From assembly GCF_039531105.1 (NCBI RefSeq), contig NZ_BAAAPK010000001.1, forward strand, positions 1,674,001-1,738,000: a stretch of 64,000 nt of DNA, read 5' to 3'. Origin of the DNA: Microbacterium lacus (lineage in GTDB: Bacteria; Actinomycetota; Actinomycetes; Actinomycetales; Microbacteriaceae). A program made the translations under genes and the position numbers. The notes under the pieces are model-generated. The model had not been told where the DNA came from. It did not search any database and worked only from the letters and a program-made list of their open reading frames with translations. Positions 46,135 through 54,167 of this stretch are shown here, one piece after another. Every line of letters starts with the position of its first letter. Position 1 is the first letter of the stretch.

Positions 46135-46767
46135 TCAGCTCCGCTTGGTGGCGTCGATCCGCCGGACCAGGGCCCAGGCGCCCGGGACGATGAGCGCCGC
46201 GAGGGCCGCCTTCACGATTCCGCCGACGATGAACGGGAAGAGCCCCGCCTCGAGGATCTGCCAGAAGGTCAGGTCCAGACCCATCCCGACGTTCAGGACG
46301 TACGCGAGGTACGGGATGCCGAAGACGAAGGGGACTGTGCTCGCCAGGGCGAACCCGGCGAACGCGAGGAGCGGGCGGCGGTCCCACGCGCGCTCGGCGA
46401 ACCATCCGGCGACGAAAGCGGAGACGATGAAGCCGATCACGAACCCGAAGCTGGGCTTGGCGACCGCCGCGAGCGAGCCGGTGAACCCGGCGAAGATCGG
46501 CAGGCCGGCGAGGCCCAGAGCCATGTAGGTCGTCAGTGCGGCGGCTCCGCGCCATGCGCCGAGCGAAGCGCCCACGATGATGACACCGAGCGTCTGGCCC
46601 GTGATCGGGACCGGCCACAGCGGGATCTCGACCTGGGCGAGCGCGGCGACCACCGCGGCCCCGGTCAGCACGAGTGCGGCATCCAGAGCGAACGCCCGCG
46701 CGCGGGTGGAGGGGCGGGCGATGAAGTCGGCGAGCACGCGACGGGTGGGGATGGCGGCGACGGACAT
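46135..46767 (-). CDS. bioY: Biotin transporter BioY
   Basis: Substrate-binding membrane subunit of the biotin ECF transporter. The 210-residue product starts at ATG 46767 behind AGAGGAG and has about six hydrophobic segments, with the family blocks VEIPLWPVPITGQTLGVII, GAWRGAAALTTYMALGLAGLP and FGFVIGFIVSAFVAG. No bioM/bioN (ATPase, permease) genes follow, so it works alone or with a shared ECF module elsewhere. A palindrome over its -10 may be the operator of a biotin-responsive repressor. Confidence 0.93.
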   Translation of the reverse strand: MSVAAIPTRRVLADFIARPSTRARAFALDAALVLTGAAVVAALAQVEIPLWPVPITGQTLGVIIVGASLGAWRGAAALTTYMALGLAGLPIFAGFTGSLAAVAKPSFGFVIGFIVSAFVAGWFAERAWDRRPLLAFAGFALASTVPFVFGIPYLAYVLNVGMGLDLTFWQILEAGLFPFIVGGIVKAALAALIVPGAWALVRRIDATKRS

Positions 46768-46810
46768 GGCGCTCCTCTGCAGGGGGACGACGGTGGGAAG
46801 CGGCGCGGGC

Positions 46811-46827
46811 CGCTGATTTTCAGCGTA
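46811..46827. promoter_or_regulatory. bioY -10 with overlapping palindrome
   Basis: On the minus strand TACGCT (46827-46822) is a likely bioY -10. It overlaps the 15-bp palindrome CGCTGATTTTCAGCG (46811-46825), so a bound repressor would cover the promoter. Confidence 0.5.
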
Positions 46828-46911
46828 GGGGAGCGATCGCGGCACTTCTTGGATGCCGTCCACTATGTCTGCCCCGCTCTTTGTCGGTGTCGTGCAGTAT
46901 TCGTGGCCGGT

Positions 46912-46917
46912 AGACTG
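46912..46917 (+). promoter_or_regulatory. -10 element TAGACT of the ABC-F gene
   Basis: TAGACT lies 50 nt before the preferred GTG 46968. It is only 2 nt before the in-frame ATG 46920, too close for that codon to be in the transcript, which supports the downstream start. Confidence 0.45.
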
Positions 46918-46967
46918 GGATGTCGGCCACTCGGCCATCCTCCACTTCGACGAAACGGACCTTCGCT

Positions 46968-48566
46968 GTGCTCGCCGTGCACGACCTCGAGATCCGCGTG
47001 GGCGCCCGCGTGCTCATGGCGGACGTCTCGTTCCGCGTCAGCAACGGCGACAAGGTCGGGCTCGTCGGCCGCAACGGCGCCGGCAAGACGACGCTGACGA
47101 AGGTCCTCGCGGGAGACCTGCTGCCCGCCGCCGGCCGCGTCGACCGGTCCGGAGAGCTCGGATATCTCCCGCAGGACCCCCGGACGGGCGATCCCGAGAT
47201 GCTGGCCCGTACGCGCATCCTCGACGCGCGCGGCCTCGGCACCCTTGCGATCGGCATGCACGAGGCGTCGATGCAGATGGGTGACGACGACCCGGCTGTC
47301 GCCGCGAAGGCGATGAAGCGCTACAGCAGTCTGACCGAACGTTTCGAGGCGCTCGGCGGATACACCGCGGAGGCGGAGGCCGCGTCGATCGCGCACAACC
47401 TCTCGCTTCCGGACCGCATCCTCGACCAGCCGCTGAAGACCCTCTCGGGTGGCCAACGCCGCCGGATCGAGCTCGCGCGCATCCTCTTCTCGGATGCCGA
47501 ATCGATGATCCTGGATGAACCGACGAACCACCTCGACGCGGACAGCGTCGTGTGGCTGCGCGAGTTCCTGAAGAACTACAAGGGCGGGCTCATCGTGATC
47601 AGTCACGACGTCGAGCTCGTGGGGGAGACCGTGAACCGCGTCTTCTACCTCGACGCGAACCGCCAGGTCATCGACGTCTACAACATGAACTGGAAGAACT
47701 ACCTGCGCCAGCGGGTGGCCGACGAGGAGCGCCGCAAGAAGGAGCGCGTCAACGTCGAGAAGAAGGCCTCCCAGCTCCAGCTGCAGGCGGCCCGGTTCGG
47801 CGCGAAGGCGTCCAAGGCCGCGGCCGCGCACCAGATGGTGGCCCGCGCCGAGAAGATGCTGTCCGGCCTGGACGAGGTGCGCCAGGTCGAGCGGGTCGCC
47901 AAGCTCCGCTTCCCCAAGCCCGCCCCCTGCGGCAAGACGCCGCTCATGGCGTCGGGTCTGTCCAAGTCGTACGGCTCGCTCGAGATCTTCACCGATGTCG
48001 ACCTCGCGATCGACCGCGGATCGAAAGTCGTCGTGCTGGGTCTGAACGGTGCCGGCAAGACCACGCTGCTGCGGATCCTCGCCGGCGTCGACCAGCCCGA
48101 CACCGGGCAGCTCGAGCCCGGCCACGGGCTGAAGATCGGGTACTACGCGCAGGAGCACGAGAACCTCGACGTCTCGCGGTCGGTGCTCGAGAACATGATG
48201 TCCGCCGCTCCCGACATCAGCGCGACCGAGGCGCGGAAGGTGCTCGGCTCGTTCCTGTTCACCGGCGACGATGTGCTCAAGCCCGCCGGCGTCCTCTCCG
48301 GCGGAGAGAAGACGCGCCTGTCGCTCGCGACGCTCGTGGTCTCCTCGGCCAACATGCTGCTGCTCGACGAGCCCACGAACAACCTCGACCCGGCATCCCG
48401 GGAAGAGATCCTCGGGGCACTCGCCCACTACGAGGGAGCGGTTGTGCTCGTCTCGCACGACGAGGGTGCCGTGGAGGCGCTGAATCCGGAGCGGGTGCTC
48501 ATCCTCCCCGACGGCGTCGAGGACCTCTGGAACCGCGAGTACCAGGAACTCATCTCGCTCGCCTGA
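46968..48566 (+). CDS. ABC-F family ATPase
   Basis: A 532-residue soluble protein with two ABC domains and no membrane segment, of the ABC-F group that acts on ribosomes. Domain 1 has GRNGAGKTTL, TLSGGQRRRIELA and ILDEPTNHLDADS; the linker of about 80 residues is Lys/Arg-rich and helical (VADEERRKKERVNVEKKASQ); domain 2 has GLNGAGKTTLL, VLSGGEKTRLSLA and LLDEPTNNLDP. GTG 46968 is chosen over ATG 46920 because of the promoter position and the domain start. The function could be translation regulation or antibiotic protection; I cannot choose between them. Confidence 0.92.
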   Translation: MLAVHDLEIRVGARVLMADVSFRVSNGDKVGLVGRNGAGKTTLTKVLAGDLLPAAGRVDRSGELGYLPQDPRTGDPEMLARTRILDARGLGTLAIGMHEASMQMGDDDPAVAAKAMKRYSSLTERFEALGGYTAEAEAASIAHNLSLPDRILDQPLKTLSGGQRRRIELARILFSDAESMILDEPTNHLDADSVVWLREFLKNYKGGLIVISHDVELVGETVNRVFYLDANRQVIDVYNMNWKNYLRQRVADEERRKKERVNVEKKASQLQLQAARFGAKASKAAAAHQMVARAEKMLSGLDEVRQVERVAKLRFPKPAPCGKTPLMASGLSKSYGSLEIFTDVDLAIDRGSKVVVLGLNGAGKTTLLRILAGVDQPDTGQLEPGHGLKIGYYAQEHENLDVSRSVLENMMSAAPDISATEARKVLGSFLFTGDDVLKPAGVLSGGEKTRLSLATLVVSSANMLLLDEPTNNLDPASREEILGALAHYEGAVVLVSHDEGAVEALNPERVLILPDGVEDLWNREYQELISLA

Positions 48567-48575
48567 GGTCGTGCG

Positions 48576-49436
48576 TCAGCGCCCGGCGCCGTCCAGGATC
48601 GAGTCCTCTTCCTCCATGTCGCGGTCCGTCCGGCGGGCGGGTTTCCGCTCACGCGGCTCGACGCCCTTCGCTCGGTCTTCGGCATCCTCGCGCCGGTGGC
48701 GCCGCTCGGTGCGGATCACATAGCCGATGAAGACGAAGCCCATGACGGCGAAGAGAATCCACTGGATCGCGTAGGACAAGTAGGGCCCGGGGTCATCCGA
48801 CGGCGCCGTGAGTGCTTCCGGACGCGTCGCCGGCGCCGGGTCCTCGGTCACCATCACGCCGTAGGCGCTGCGCTCGAGCGCCCCGTCCAGACCGGTCTGC
48901 GCGGCGACGAGGCCGGGCGTGATCGAGGGGACCTGCCCGTCCGGTGCCGAGCGCCCGGATGCGGGCACCGCCTCGGCGGGCCGCAGCCGCGCGATGACCG
49001 TGACCTCGCCCTCGGGGGGCGCGGGCACGGTGTCGGGCAGCGGCTGAGACTCACCCGGTCGGACCCAGCCCCGGTCGATCAGCAGCACGCGGCCGTCGTC
49101 GAGGCGGAACGGCACGAGCACTTCGAACGCGGCGGTCCCGCCGTGTGGCCGGTTGCGGACCAGCAGCTGCTGTCCGGCGAGGTACTCGCCCTCGAGCGCG
49201 ACCGGGCGCCACTCGTCGGCGGGGTCCAGTGCGCCCCCCTCGGGGATCACTTCGGCCAGCGGAACGGGGTCGGCGTCGTAGTTGCGATCCACGAGCTCCA
49301 GCTGCGCCGATCGGTCGGCATTCCGGGTGAACTGCCAGTTCGACAGGAAGCCGCACGCGATCGCGAAGACGATCGCCACGGCGACGTACGCGGTCCACCG
49401 CACCGCCGCGGGAGCGGCATCCCGCCGCCCGCTCAT
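48576..49436 (-). CDS. SURF1 family cytochrome oxidase biogenesis protein
   Basis: SURF1 proteins help insert haem A into cytochrome c oxidase. The 286-residue product has two membrane segments (about 14-33 and 220-240) enclosing the external domain, with LSNWQFTRNADR, the RPVALEGEYL block and LIDRGWVRPG. A charged C-terminal tail of about 45 residues follows. Its ATG overlaps the stop of the upstream small gene (ATGA). It fits functionally with ctaA and ctaB elsewhere in the window. Confidence 0.92.
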   Translation of the reverse strand: MSGRRDAAPAAVRWTAYVAVAIVFAIACGFLSNWQFTRNADRSAQLELVDRNYDADPVPLAEVIPEGGALDPADEWRPVALEGEYLAGQQLLVRNRPHGGTAAFEVLVPFRLDDGRVLLIDRGWVRPGESQPLPDTVPAPPEGEVTVIARLRPAEAVPASGRSAPDGQVPSITPGLVAAQTGLDGALERSAYGVMVTEDPAPATRPEALTAPSDDPGPYLSYAIQWILFAVMGFVFIGYVIRTERRHRREDAEDRAKGVEPRERKPARRTDRDMEEEDSILDGAGR

Positions 49437-49678
49437 GACAGCGCCTCCGCTCCGCCGGTCTCGAGCGGGAAGACTGCGACGGGGAAGTCCCGCGCGGCGA
49501 GATAATCCCTCAAGAACTCACGGTGATCGTCGCACGCGACCCAGACTTTGCGACGGTCCGCGGCGTGGATCCGCGGGTTGCGCCATTCCACGCGCCATCG
49601 CGCCGCTTCCCGGCAGCCGGCTCGTGAGCAGTCCACTCGGGGTGCGACCTCTCGCGCGTCGGGGCGCGCGACGGTCAC
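49433..49678 (-). CDS. Small conserved Cys-containing protein coupled to SURF1
   Basis: An 81-residue protein of unknown function. It has CSRAGC near the N-terminus and CDDH near the middle, a possible zinc or haem site, and the conserved-looking WRNPRIHAADRRKVW and FLRDYLAARDFPV. GTG 49678 overlaps the upstream stop (GTGA) and its own stop overlaps the SURF1 ATG, so the three genes are translated as a coupled unit. A role in oxidase assembly is inferred from position only. Confidence 0.8.
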   Translation of the reverse strand: MTVARPDAREVAPRVDCSRAGCREAARWRVEWRNPRIHAADRRKVWVACDDHREFLRDYLAARDFPVAVFPLETGGAEALS

Positions 49679-50049
49679 TCCGGGGCGCCCGGGCGGCGTT
49701 CGTCGATCGAGCGGGTCTCCTGGATGCGCAGAACCGGCGGCGCCCCGTCCGAGCTCGGCGTCGGCTGCGGCGTCGGGGCTGACGGCAGTGCCCGCTCGGG
49801 ACGGATCACCTCGGTGCGCGCGGTGTCCGGACCGACGTTCGCCACGACGACGGCGATGTACGGGATCACGATGGCGCCGGCCGCGAACACCCACGTGTAC
49901 CAGCTGTACGGCGTCACCACGACCATCAGGATGAAGCACGCGATGCGGATGCCCATCATCACGAGATACCGGCTGGAACGACGATGTTCGTCGTCGCGCG
50001 GTGCTTCCGGCAACGATGTCGCGGACTGGGGCTTCGGCGTGGTCTTCAC
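49675..50049 (-). CDS. DUF3099 domain membrane protein
   Basis: A 124-residue protein with two adjacent hydrophobic segments (about 29-46 and 50-70: RYLVMMGIRIACFILMVVV and WVFAAGAIVIPYIAVVVAN), matching the actinobacterial DUF3099 family, then a Pro-rich tail. It is first in the coupled operon with the small Cys protein and SURF1. A TACCCT (50065-50060, minus) lies 10 nt before GTG 50049. Function unknown. Confidence 0.85.
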   Translation of the reverse strand: MKTTPKPQSATSLPEAPRDDEHRRSSRYLVMMGIRIACFILMVVVTPYSWYTWVFAAGAIVIPYIAVVVANVGPDTARTEVIRPERALPSAPTPQPTPSSDGAPPVLRIQETRSIDERRPGAPE

Positions 50050-50120
50050 GGTGAGACCAGGGTACGCCCGCTGCGAGGGGGGTCGGCCGGTTCAGCCCGG
50101 ATCGCTGGGCCGATTTCGGC

Positions 50121-50627
50121 TCAGCTGCTGTAGCGCACACCCTGCGAAGCGGCGAACGCGAAGAAGGCGAAGAACGCGATGACGCCGATCACGAACAGCG
50201 CGAGACCGGCGTAGCCGACGATCAGTCCCGCCAGGGCCATGCCGCGGCCCTTCTCGCCGGACGTCGCGATCTGCTTCAGCGAGATGTGCCCCATGATGAC
50301 GCCGCCCAGCGATCCGATGAACGGAAGGATCCAGATGAAGCCGACGATCGAGGCGATCATCGAGATGACCGCGAGCGTGTTCGTCTTCACCGGGGCGTAC
50401 GCACCGTAGGGTGCGGGTGCGTAACCGGCGCCGGGGCCGTAGGCGGGGGCCGTGCCGTAGGAGGGCGCCGGAGCGGAGCCGTATGCCGGCGCGGCGCCGT
50501 ACGAGGGCGGCTGCGGAGCCTGGGGCACGTAGGCGGGCGGGGCGGTGGGTGCCGCGCTCGGCGCCGGCGGCACGGGCGGTACGCCGGCCTGACCGGGAGT
50601 GGTGCCGTCGGGGTTCGTGTCGCTCAC
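50121..50627 (-). CDS. DUF4190 membrane protein with Pro/Tyr/Ala-rich N-terminus
   Basis: A 168-residue protein. The first 85 residues are low-complexity (repeats of APAYG and APSYG type), probably disordered and cytoplasmic. The C-terminal half is a DUF4190 region with two hydrophobic segments and the motif GGVIMGHISLKQIATSGEKGRGMALAGLIVGYAG. GTG 50627 is chosen because AAAGG lies 8 nt upstream; ATG 50642 is an alternative. Function unknown; similar proteins are common in actinobacteria. Confidence 0.85.
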   Translation of the reverse strand: MSDTNPDGTTPGQAGVPPVPPAPSAAPTAPPAYVPQAPQPPSYGAAPAYGSAPAPSYGTAPAYGPGAGYAPAPYGAYAPVKTNTLAVISMIASIVGFIWILPFIGSLGGVIMGHISLKQIATSGEKGRGMALAGLIVGYAGLALFVIGVIAFFAFFAFAASQGVRYSS

Positions 50628-50695
50628 GGGCGTGCCTTTCATCGGGTCACTCCCAGCGTCCCAGTGCGGGCCGGGGGTGTCAAACCGCGCGCGAC

Positions 50696-50701
50696 TAGGC
50701 T
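50696..50701 (+). promoter_or_regulatory. -10 element TAGGCT of fabG
   Basis: TAGGCT lies 39 nt before the fabG ATG and gives a leader with GGGAG as ribosome-binding site. Confidence 0.5.
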
Positions 50702-50740
50702 GGTGCGGTCCACGTCCTCGCCGCATCCGGGAGTCCTCAC

Positions 50741-51451
50741 ATGTCGAATGAACGCGTCGTCCTCGTCACCGGCGGCAACCGCGGCATCGGTCGCGCGATC
50801 GCCGAGCGCTTCGTCGCGGACGGCTACCGCGTCGCCGTCACCGTGCGCTCCGGCGAGGGGCCGGAAGGCACGCTCACCGTGCGGGCCGACGTGACGGATG
50901 CCGCCGCACTCGATGCCGCGTTCACCGAGGTCGAGGCGGCACTCGGTCCGGTGGAGATCGTCGTGGCGAACGCCGGCATCACGAAGGACACGCTCCTGCT
51001 GCGTATGAGCGAGGACGACTTCGACAGCGTCGTCGCCACGAACCTCGGCGGGTCCTTCCGCGTCGTCAAGCGGGCGGCGAAGGGCATGCTCCGCGCGCGC
51101 TGGGGACGCGTCATCCTCATCTCGAGCGTCGTCGGGCTCTACGGGTCGGCCGGGCAGATCAACTACGCCTCGTCCAAGAGCGCGCTCGTCGGCTTCGCGC
51201 GATCCCTCACGCGCGAGCTGGGCGCGCGCGGAATCACCGCGAACGTCGTGGCGCCCGGCTTCATCGAGTCCGACATGACCGCGTCGCTGCCCGAGCAGGT
51301 GCAGGCCGACTACAAGAAGAGCATCCCCGCCGGCCGGTTCGCGACCACCGACGAGGTCGCCGGTGTGGTCGCCTGGCTCGCTTCGGACGATGCGGCGTAC
51401 ATCTCGGGCGCCGTGATCCCCGTGGACGGCGGACTGGGCATGGGGCACTGA
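50741..51451 (+). CDS. fabG: 3-oxoacyl-ACP reductase FabG-type short-chain dehydrogenase
   Basis: NADPH-dependent reductase; the sequence fits the fatty acid synthesis enzyme. The 236-residue product has TGGNRGIGRAIAERF, VANAGITKDTLLLRMSEDDF, the catalytic Ser in LISSVVGLYGSAGQ, Tyr and Lys in INYASSKSALVGF, and GFIESDMTASLPEQV, all close to bacterial FabG. In mycobacteria the equivalent gene pairs with inhA; here it stands alone, followed by a convergent hydrolase, so another reductase role cannot be excluded. Confidence 0.9.
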   Translation: MSNERVVLVTGGNRGIGRAIAERFVADGYRVAVTVRSGEGPEGTLTVRADVTDAAALDAAFTEVEAALGPVEIVVANAGITKDTLLLRMSEDDFDSVVATNLGGSFRVVKRAAKGMLRARWGRVILISSVVGLYGSAGQINYASSKSALVGFARSLTRELGARGITANVVAPGFIESDMTASLPEQVQADYKKSIPAGRFATTDEVAGVVAWLASDDAAYISGAVIPVDGGLGMGH

Positions 51452-51460
51452 CCCGGCCGC

Positions 51461-51492
51461 CAACGACCGGCAGCGTCAACGACCGGCAGCGC
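51461..51492. repeat. Tandem 16-bp repeat at the fabG/hydrolase junction
   Basis: CAACGACCGGCAGCG occurs twice in tandem with a period of 16 bp (51461-51475 and 51477-51491). The second copy covers the last codons of the hydrolase gene on the minus strand, and the first lies just past its stop. Confidence 0.75.
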
Positions 51493-52171
51493 TGACGATC
51501 TCTGCGGCGAGGTTGTCGGGCTGCGAGAACTGCGGCCAGTGACCGGAGTGCAGTTCGACGATGTCGAGATCCTGCACGGCCGCGAGCTCTTCAGCCCAGT
51601 CCGGTGCCGACGCGATGATGTCGCGGATCTCCGCAGCCGGAACCGTGCCGGTGAGCATCGTCACCGGCACCCTCCGCCGTCGCTCGTCGTGCAGGCGCAG
51701 CGGATCCGTCGGTACGAGCGCCGGAACCGTCTTCGCGGTGGCCGCCACGCGGGCGCGGGTCGGCTCGTCGAGATCGGCGATCTCCTGGTCCTCGAAGAAG
51801 TCCCAGCCGGGGAACGGAATGACGCCGTCGACGACGGGGAACTCCCAGATCGACCCGCCGTCTCCCGGCGGGAAGGTGTCGACGAACACGATGCGCGCGA
51901 CACGCTCGGGCCGTGCGTCCGCGGCGCCGTACACCACATTGCCGCCGCCGCTGTGCCCGACGAGGACCACGAGCCCCGACGATCGATCGATCTCGTCGAC
52001 GACCGCGTCCACCCAGTCCGCAATGCCGATCCGATCGGACTGCGCGGCCGGCACCCCGACACCGGGCATCGTCAGGGCGTGCACGGAGTGACCGGATCGT
52101 TCGAGAGCAGGGACCACGGCGTCCCATGACGAGGCGTCGAGCCAGAGGCCCGGAACGAGGATGATGTTCAT
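51476..52171 (-). CDS. Alpha/beta hydrolase
   Basis: A 231-residue serine hydrolase of the alpha/beta fold. It has the oxyanion loop region ILVPGLWLDASSWDAVVPAL, the nucleophile elbow GHSGGG, and a C-terminal HSGHWPQFSQP carrying the likely catalytic His. The substrate is unknown. ATG 52171 lies 6 nt after TAGGTT (52183-52178, minus), so it is probably leaderless. Its last codons are tandemly repeated in the DNA. Confidence 0.88.
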   Translation of the reverse strand: MNIILVPGLWLDASSWDAVVPALERSGHSVHALTMPGVGVPAAQSDRIGIADWVDAVVDEIDRSSGLVVLVGHSGGGNVVYGAADARPERVARIVFVDTFPPGDGGSIWEFPVVDGVIPFPGWDFFEDQEIADLDEPTRARVAATAKTVPALVPTDPLRLHDERRRRVPVTMLTGTVPAAEIRDIIASAPDWAEELAAVQDLDIVELHSGHWPQFSQPDNLAAEIVSAAGR

Positions 52172-52177
52172 TCCGGA

Positions 52178-52183
52178 AACCTA
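52178..52183 (-). promoter_or_regulatory. -10 element TAGGTT of the hydrolase gene, leaderless
   Basis: Ends 6 nt before ATG 52171 on the minus strand. Confidence 0.55.
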
Positions 52184-52203
52184 CTCCCGTCATCCGACAT
52201 CGC

Positions 52204-52845
52204 TCAGGGCAGGAGCGGGATCACCTCGCGCAGGTCGACGCGCGCGATCACGAGATCGGCTCGCGCTCGCACGGCCGGCTTCGCGTTGAAGGCGAGTCCG
52301 AGGCCCGCGACCGCCATCATGCGCAGATCGTTCGCACCGTCGCCGATCGCGATCGTGCGCTGCACAGGGACACGCTCTGCATCCGCCCACTCCTGCAGCG
52401 CGTCGGCCTTTGCCTCGGCATCCACGATCGCGCCTTCGACGGCCCCCGTCAGAACGCCGTCGTGCGTGGCGAGCCGGTTCGCGCGCCACCGGTCCACTCC
52501 GAGCGCCGGGGCGACCGAATCGAGGATCTCGTGGAAGCCGCCGGAGACGACACCCACCGATCCTCCTCGCGCGTGGACCTCGTCGATCAGCTCGCGGACA
52601 CCGGGCGTCGGCTCGATCCGCGACAGCACGCGGGCGAACGCGGACGTCGACACGCCGGTGAGCGCCTGCACGCGCGAGCGCAGGCTCGTCGCGAAGTCCA
52701 CCTCACCGCGCATCGCCGCTTCGGTCGCCGCCGCCACTTCGCCGCCGCGCCCCGCCTCATCGGCGATCAGCTCGATGACCTCGTTGCGGATGAGAGTGGA
52801 GTCGGCGTCGAGCACGACGAGGAACCGGGCAGGCGTGGGAGGCAC
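52204..52845 (-). CDS. serB: Phosphoserine phosphatase
   Basis: HAD-family phosphatase making L-serine from phosphoserine. The 213-residue product has motif I LDADSTLI (nucleophile D13, acid D15), EVIELIADEAGRGGEVA, motif II VVSGGFHEI, and motif III IGDGANDLRMM. It lacks the N-terminal ACT domains seen in mycobacterial SerB. GTG 52845 follows TACCGT (52857-52852, minus) by 6 nt, giving leaderless transcription and separating it from glgC just upstream. Confidence 0.95.
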   Translation of the reverse strand: MPPTPARFLVVLDADSTLIRNEVIELIADEAGRGGEVAAATEAAMRGEVDFATSLRSRVQALTGVSTSAFARVLSRIEPTPGVRELIDEVHARGGSVGVVSGGFHEILDSVAPALGVDRWRANRLATHDGVLTGAVEGAIVDAEAKADALQEWADAERVPVQRTIAIGDGANDLRMMAVAGLGLAFNAKPAVRARADLVIARVDLREVIPLLP

Positions 52846-52851
52846 GACTCC

Positions 52852-52857
52852 ACGGTA
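52852..52857 (-). promoter_or_regulatory. -10 element TACCGT of serB, leaderless
   Basis: Ends 6 nt before GTG 52845 on the minus strand, inside the 31-bp gap after glgC. Confidence 0.5.
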
Positions 52858-52876
52858 GCGTCCGCGCGGCGCCGGC

Positions 52877-54121
52877 TCAGGCGTCGACGCGGATGCCCTT
52901 GCCGACGACGGTCAGCCCGCTGTCGGTGACCGTGAAGCCCCGGGCGATGTCGCGCTCGCGATCGACCCCGACCGTCGCGCCGTCCGCGAGGACGACGTTC
53001 TTGTCGAGGATCGCGCGATGGATGCGCGCACCCTGCCCGACGCGCACGTGGTCGAACAGCACCGAGTCGGTGATCGTCGATCCGCCCCCCGCGAGCGTCC
53101 ACGGGCCCACGACACTGCGCTCGAGATGGGTCCCGGACAGCACCGAGCCGAGCGAGACCACCGAGTCGATCGCGTTGCCGATGCGTCCCACCGAGTCGCG
53201 CACGAACTTGGCCGGCGGAGAGTTCACGGTCTGCGAGTGGATGGGCCAGTCCGTGTTGTACAGGTTGAAGATCGGCAGCGTCGAGATCAGGTCCATGTGA
53301 GCGTCGAAGAACGAGTCGATCGTCCCCACGTCGCGCCAGTAGTCGCGGTCGCGATCGGTGGATCCCGGCACATCGTTGCGCTTCATGTCGTACACGCCCG
53401 CCTCGCCGCGACCCACGAAGTAGGGGATGATGTCGCCGCCCATGTCGTGGTTCGAGGTGGGGAGCTCGCCGTCCGACTCGACGGCCTCGATCAGCGCGTC
53501 GGTGTCGAAGATGTAGTTGCCCATCGAGGCGAGCACTTCGTGCGGAGCGTCGGCGAGGCCCTTGGCGTCCTGCGGCTTCTCCAGGAACTCCCGGATCTTC
53601 CCGGGGTCCTTCTCGTCGACGTCGATCACGCCGAACTGATTGGCCAGGGCCAGTGGCTGACGGATGCCGGCCACCGTGGCGCGGGCACCGGAGTCGATGT
53701 GCGCGGCGAGCATCTGACGGAAGTCCATGCGGTACACGTGATCGGCGCCGATCACGATGACGATGTCGGGCTTCTCGTCGTTGATCAGGTTGAGGCTCTG
53801 CAGAATGGCGTCCGCCGAGCCGGAGAACCAGCGCTTGCCCAGTCGCTGCTGGGCCGGCACCGAGGCGACGTACGAGTCCAGCAGAGGCGACATGCGCCAG
53901 GTCTGCGAGATGTGGCGGTCGAGGCTGTGCGACTTGTACTGCGTCAGCACGACGAGCTGTCTCAGGCCCGAATTGATGAGATTCGATATCGCGAAGTCGA
54001 TCAGGCGGTACTGCCCTCCGAACGGCACCGCGGGCTTGGCCCGATCCGCCGTGAGGGGCATGAGTCGCTTGCCCTCGCCACCGGCGAGGATGATTCCGAA
54101 GACCTTCGGCGTCGTAGGCAT
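52877..54121 (-). CDS. glgC: Glucose-1-phosphate adenylyltransferase
   Basis: Makes ADP-glucose, the donor for glycogen synthesis. The 414-residue product has the nucleotidyltransferase signature [50 protein letters not shown], and a C-terminal left-handed beta-helix ([20 protein letters not shown]). ATG 54121 follows TAGGGT by 6 nt, so the message is probably leaderless. It is divergent from glgA with only 46 bp between them. Confidence 0.96.
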   Translation of the reverse strand: MPTTPKVFGIILAGGEGKRLMPLTADRAKPAVPFGGQYRLIDFAISNLINSGLRQLVVLTQYKSHSLDRHISQTWRMSPLLDSYVASVPAQQRLGKRWFSGSADAILQSLNLINDEKPDIVIVIGADHVYRMDFRQMLAAHIDSGARATVAGIRQPLALANQFGVIDVDEKDPGKIREFLEKPQDAKGLADAPHEVLASMGNYIFDTDALIEAVESDGELPTSNHDMGGDIIPYFVGRGEAGVYDMKRNDVPGSTDRDRDYWRDVGTIDSFFDAHMDLISTLPIFNLYNTDWPIHSQTVNSPPAKFVRDSVGRIGNAIDSVVSLGSVLSGTHLERSVVGPWTLAGGGSTITDSVLFDHVRVGQGARIHRAILDKNVVLADGATVGVDRERDIARGFTVTDSGLTVVGKGIRVDA

Positions 54122-54127
54122 GGCCCA

Positions 54128-54161
54128 ACCCTATGCCGCGATTCGACCCGGGGACTAGCGT
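54128..54161. promoter_or_regulatory. Divergent leaderless promoters of glgC and glgA
   Basis: In the 46-bp gap, TAGGGT (54133-54128, minus) ends 6 nt before glgC and TAGCGT (54156-54161, plus) ends 6 nt before glgA. The -35 region of each would fall at or inside the other gene's promoter or coding start, so the two promoters must interact. Confidence 0.6.
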
Positions 54162-54167
54162 GTTGAC

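Noticed and set aside
46920-46967. N-terminal extension of the ABC-F protein from ATG 46920
   Set aside because: The -10 TAGACT ends 2 nt before this ATG, and the extra residues (SATRPSSTSTKRTF) lie before the normal domain start.
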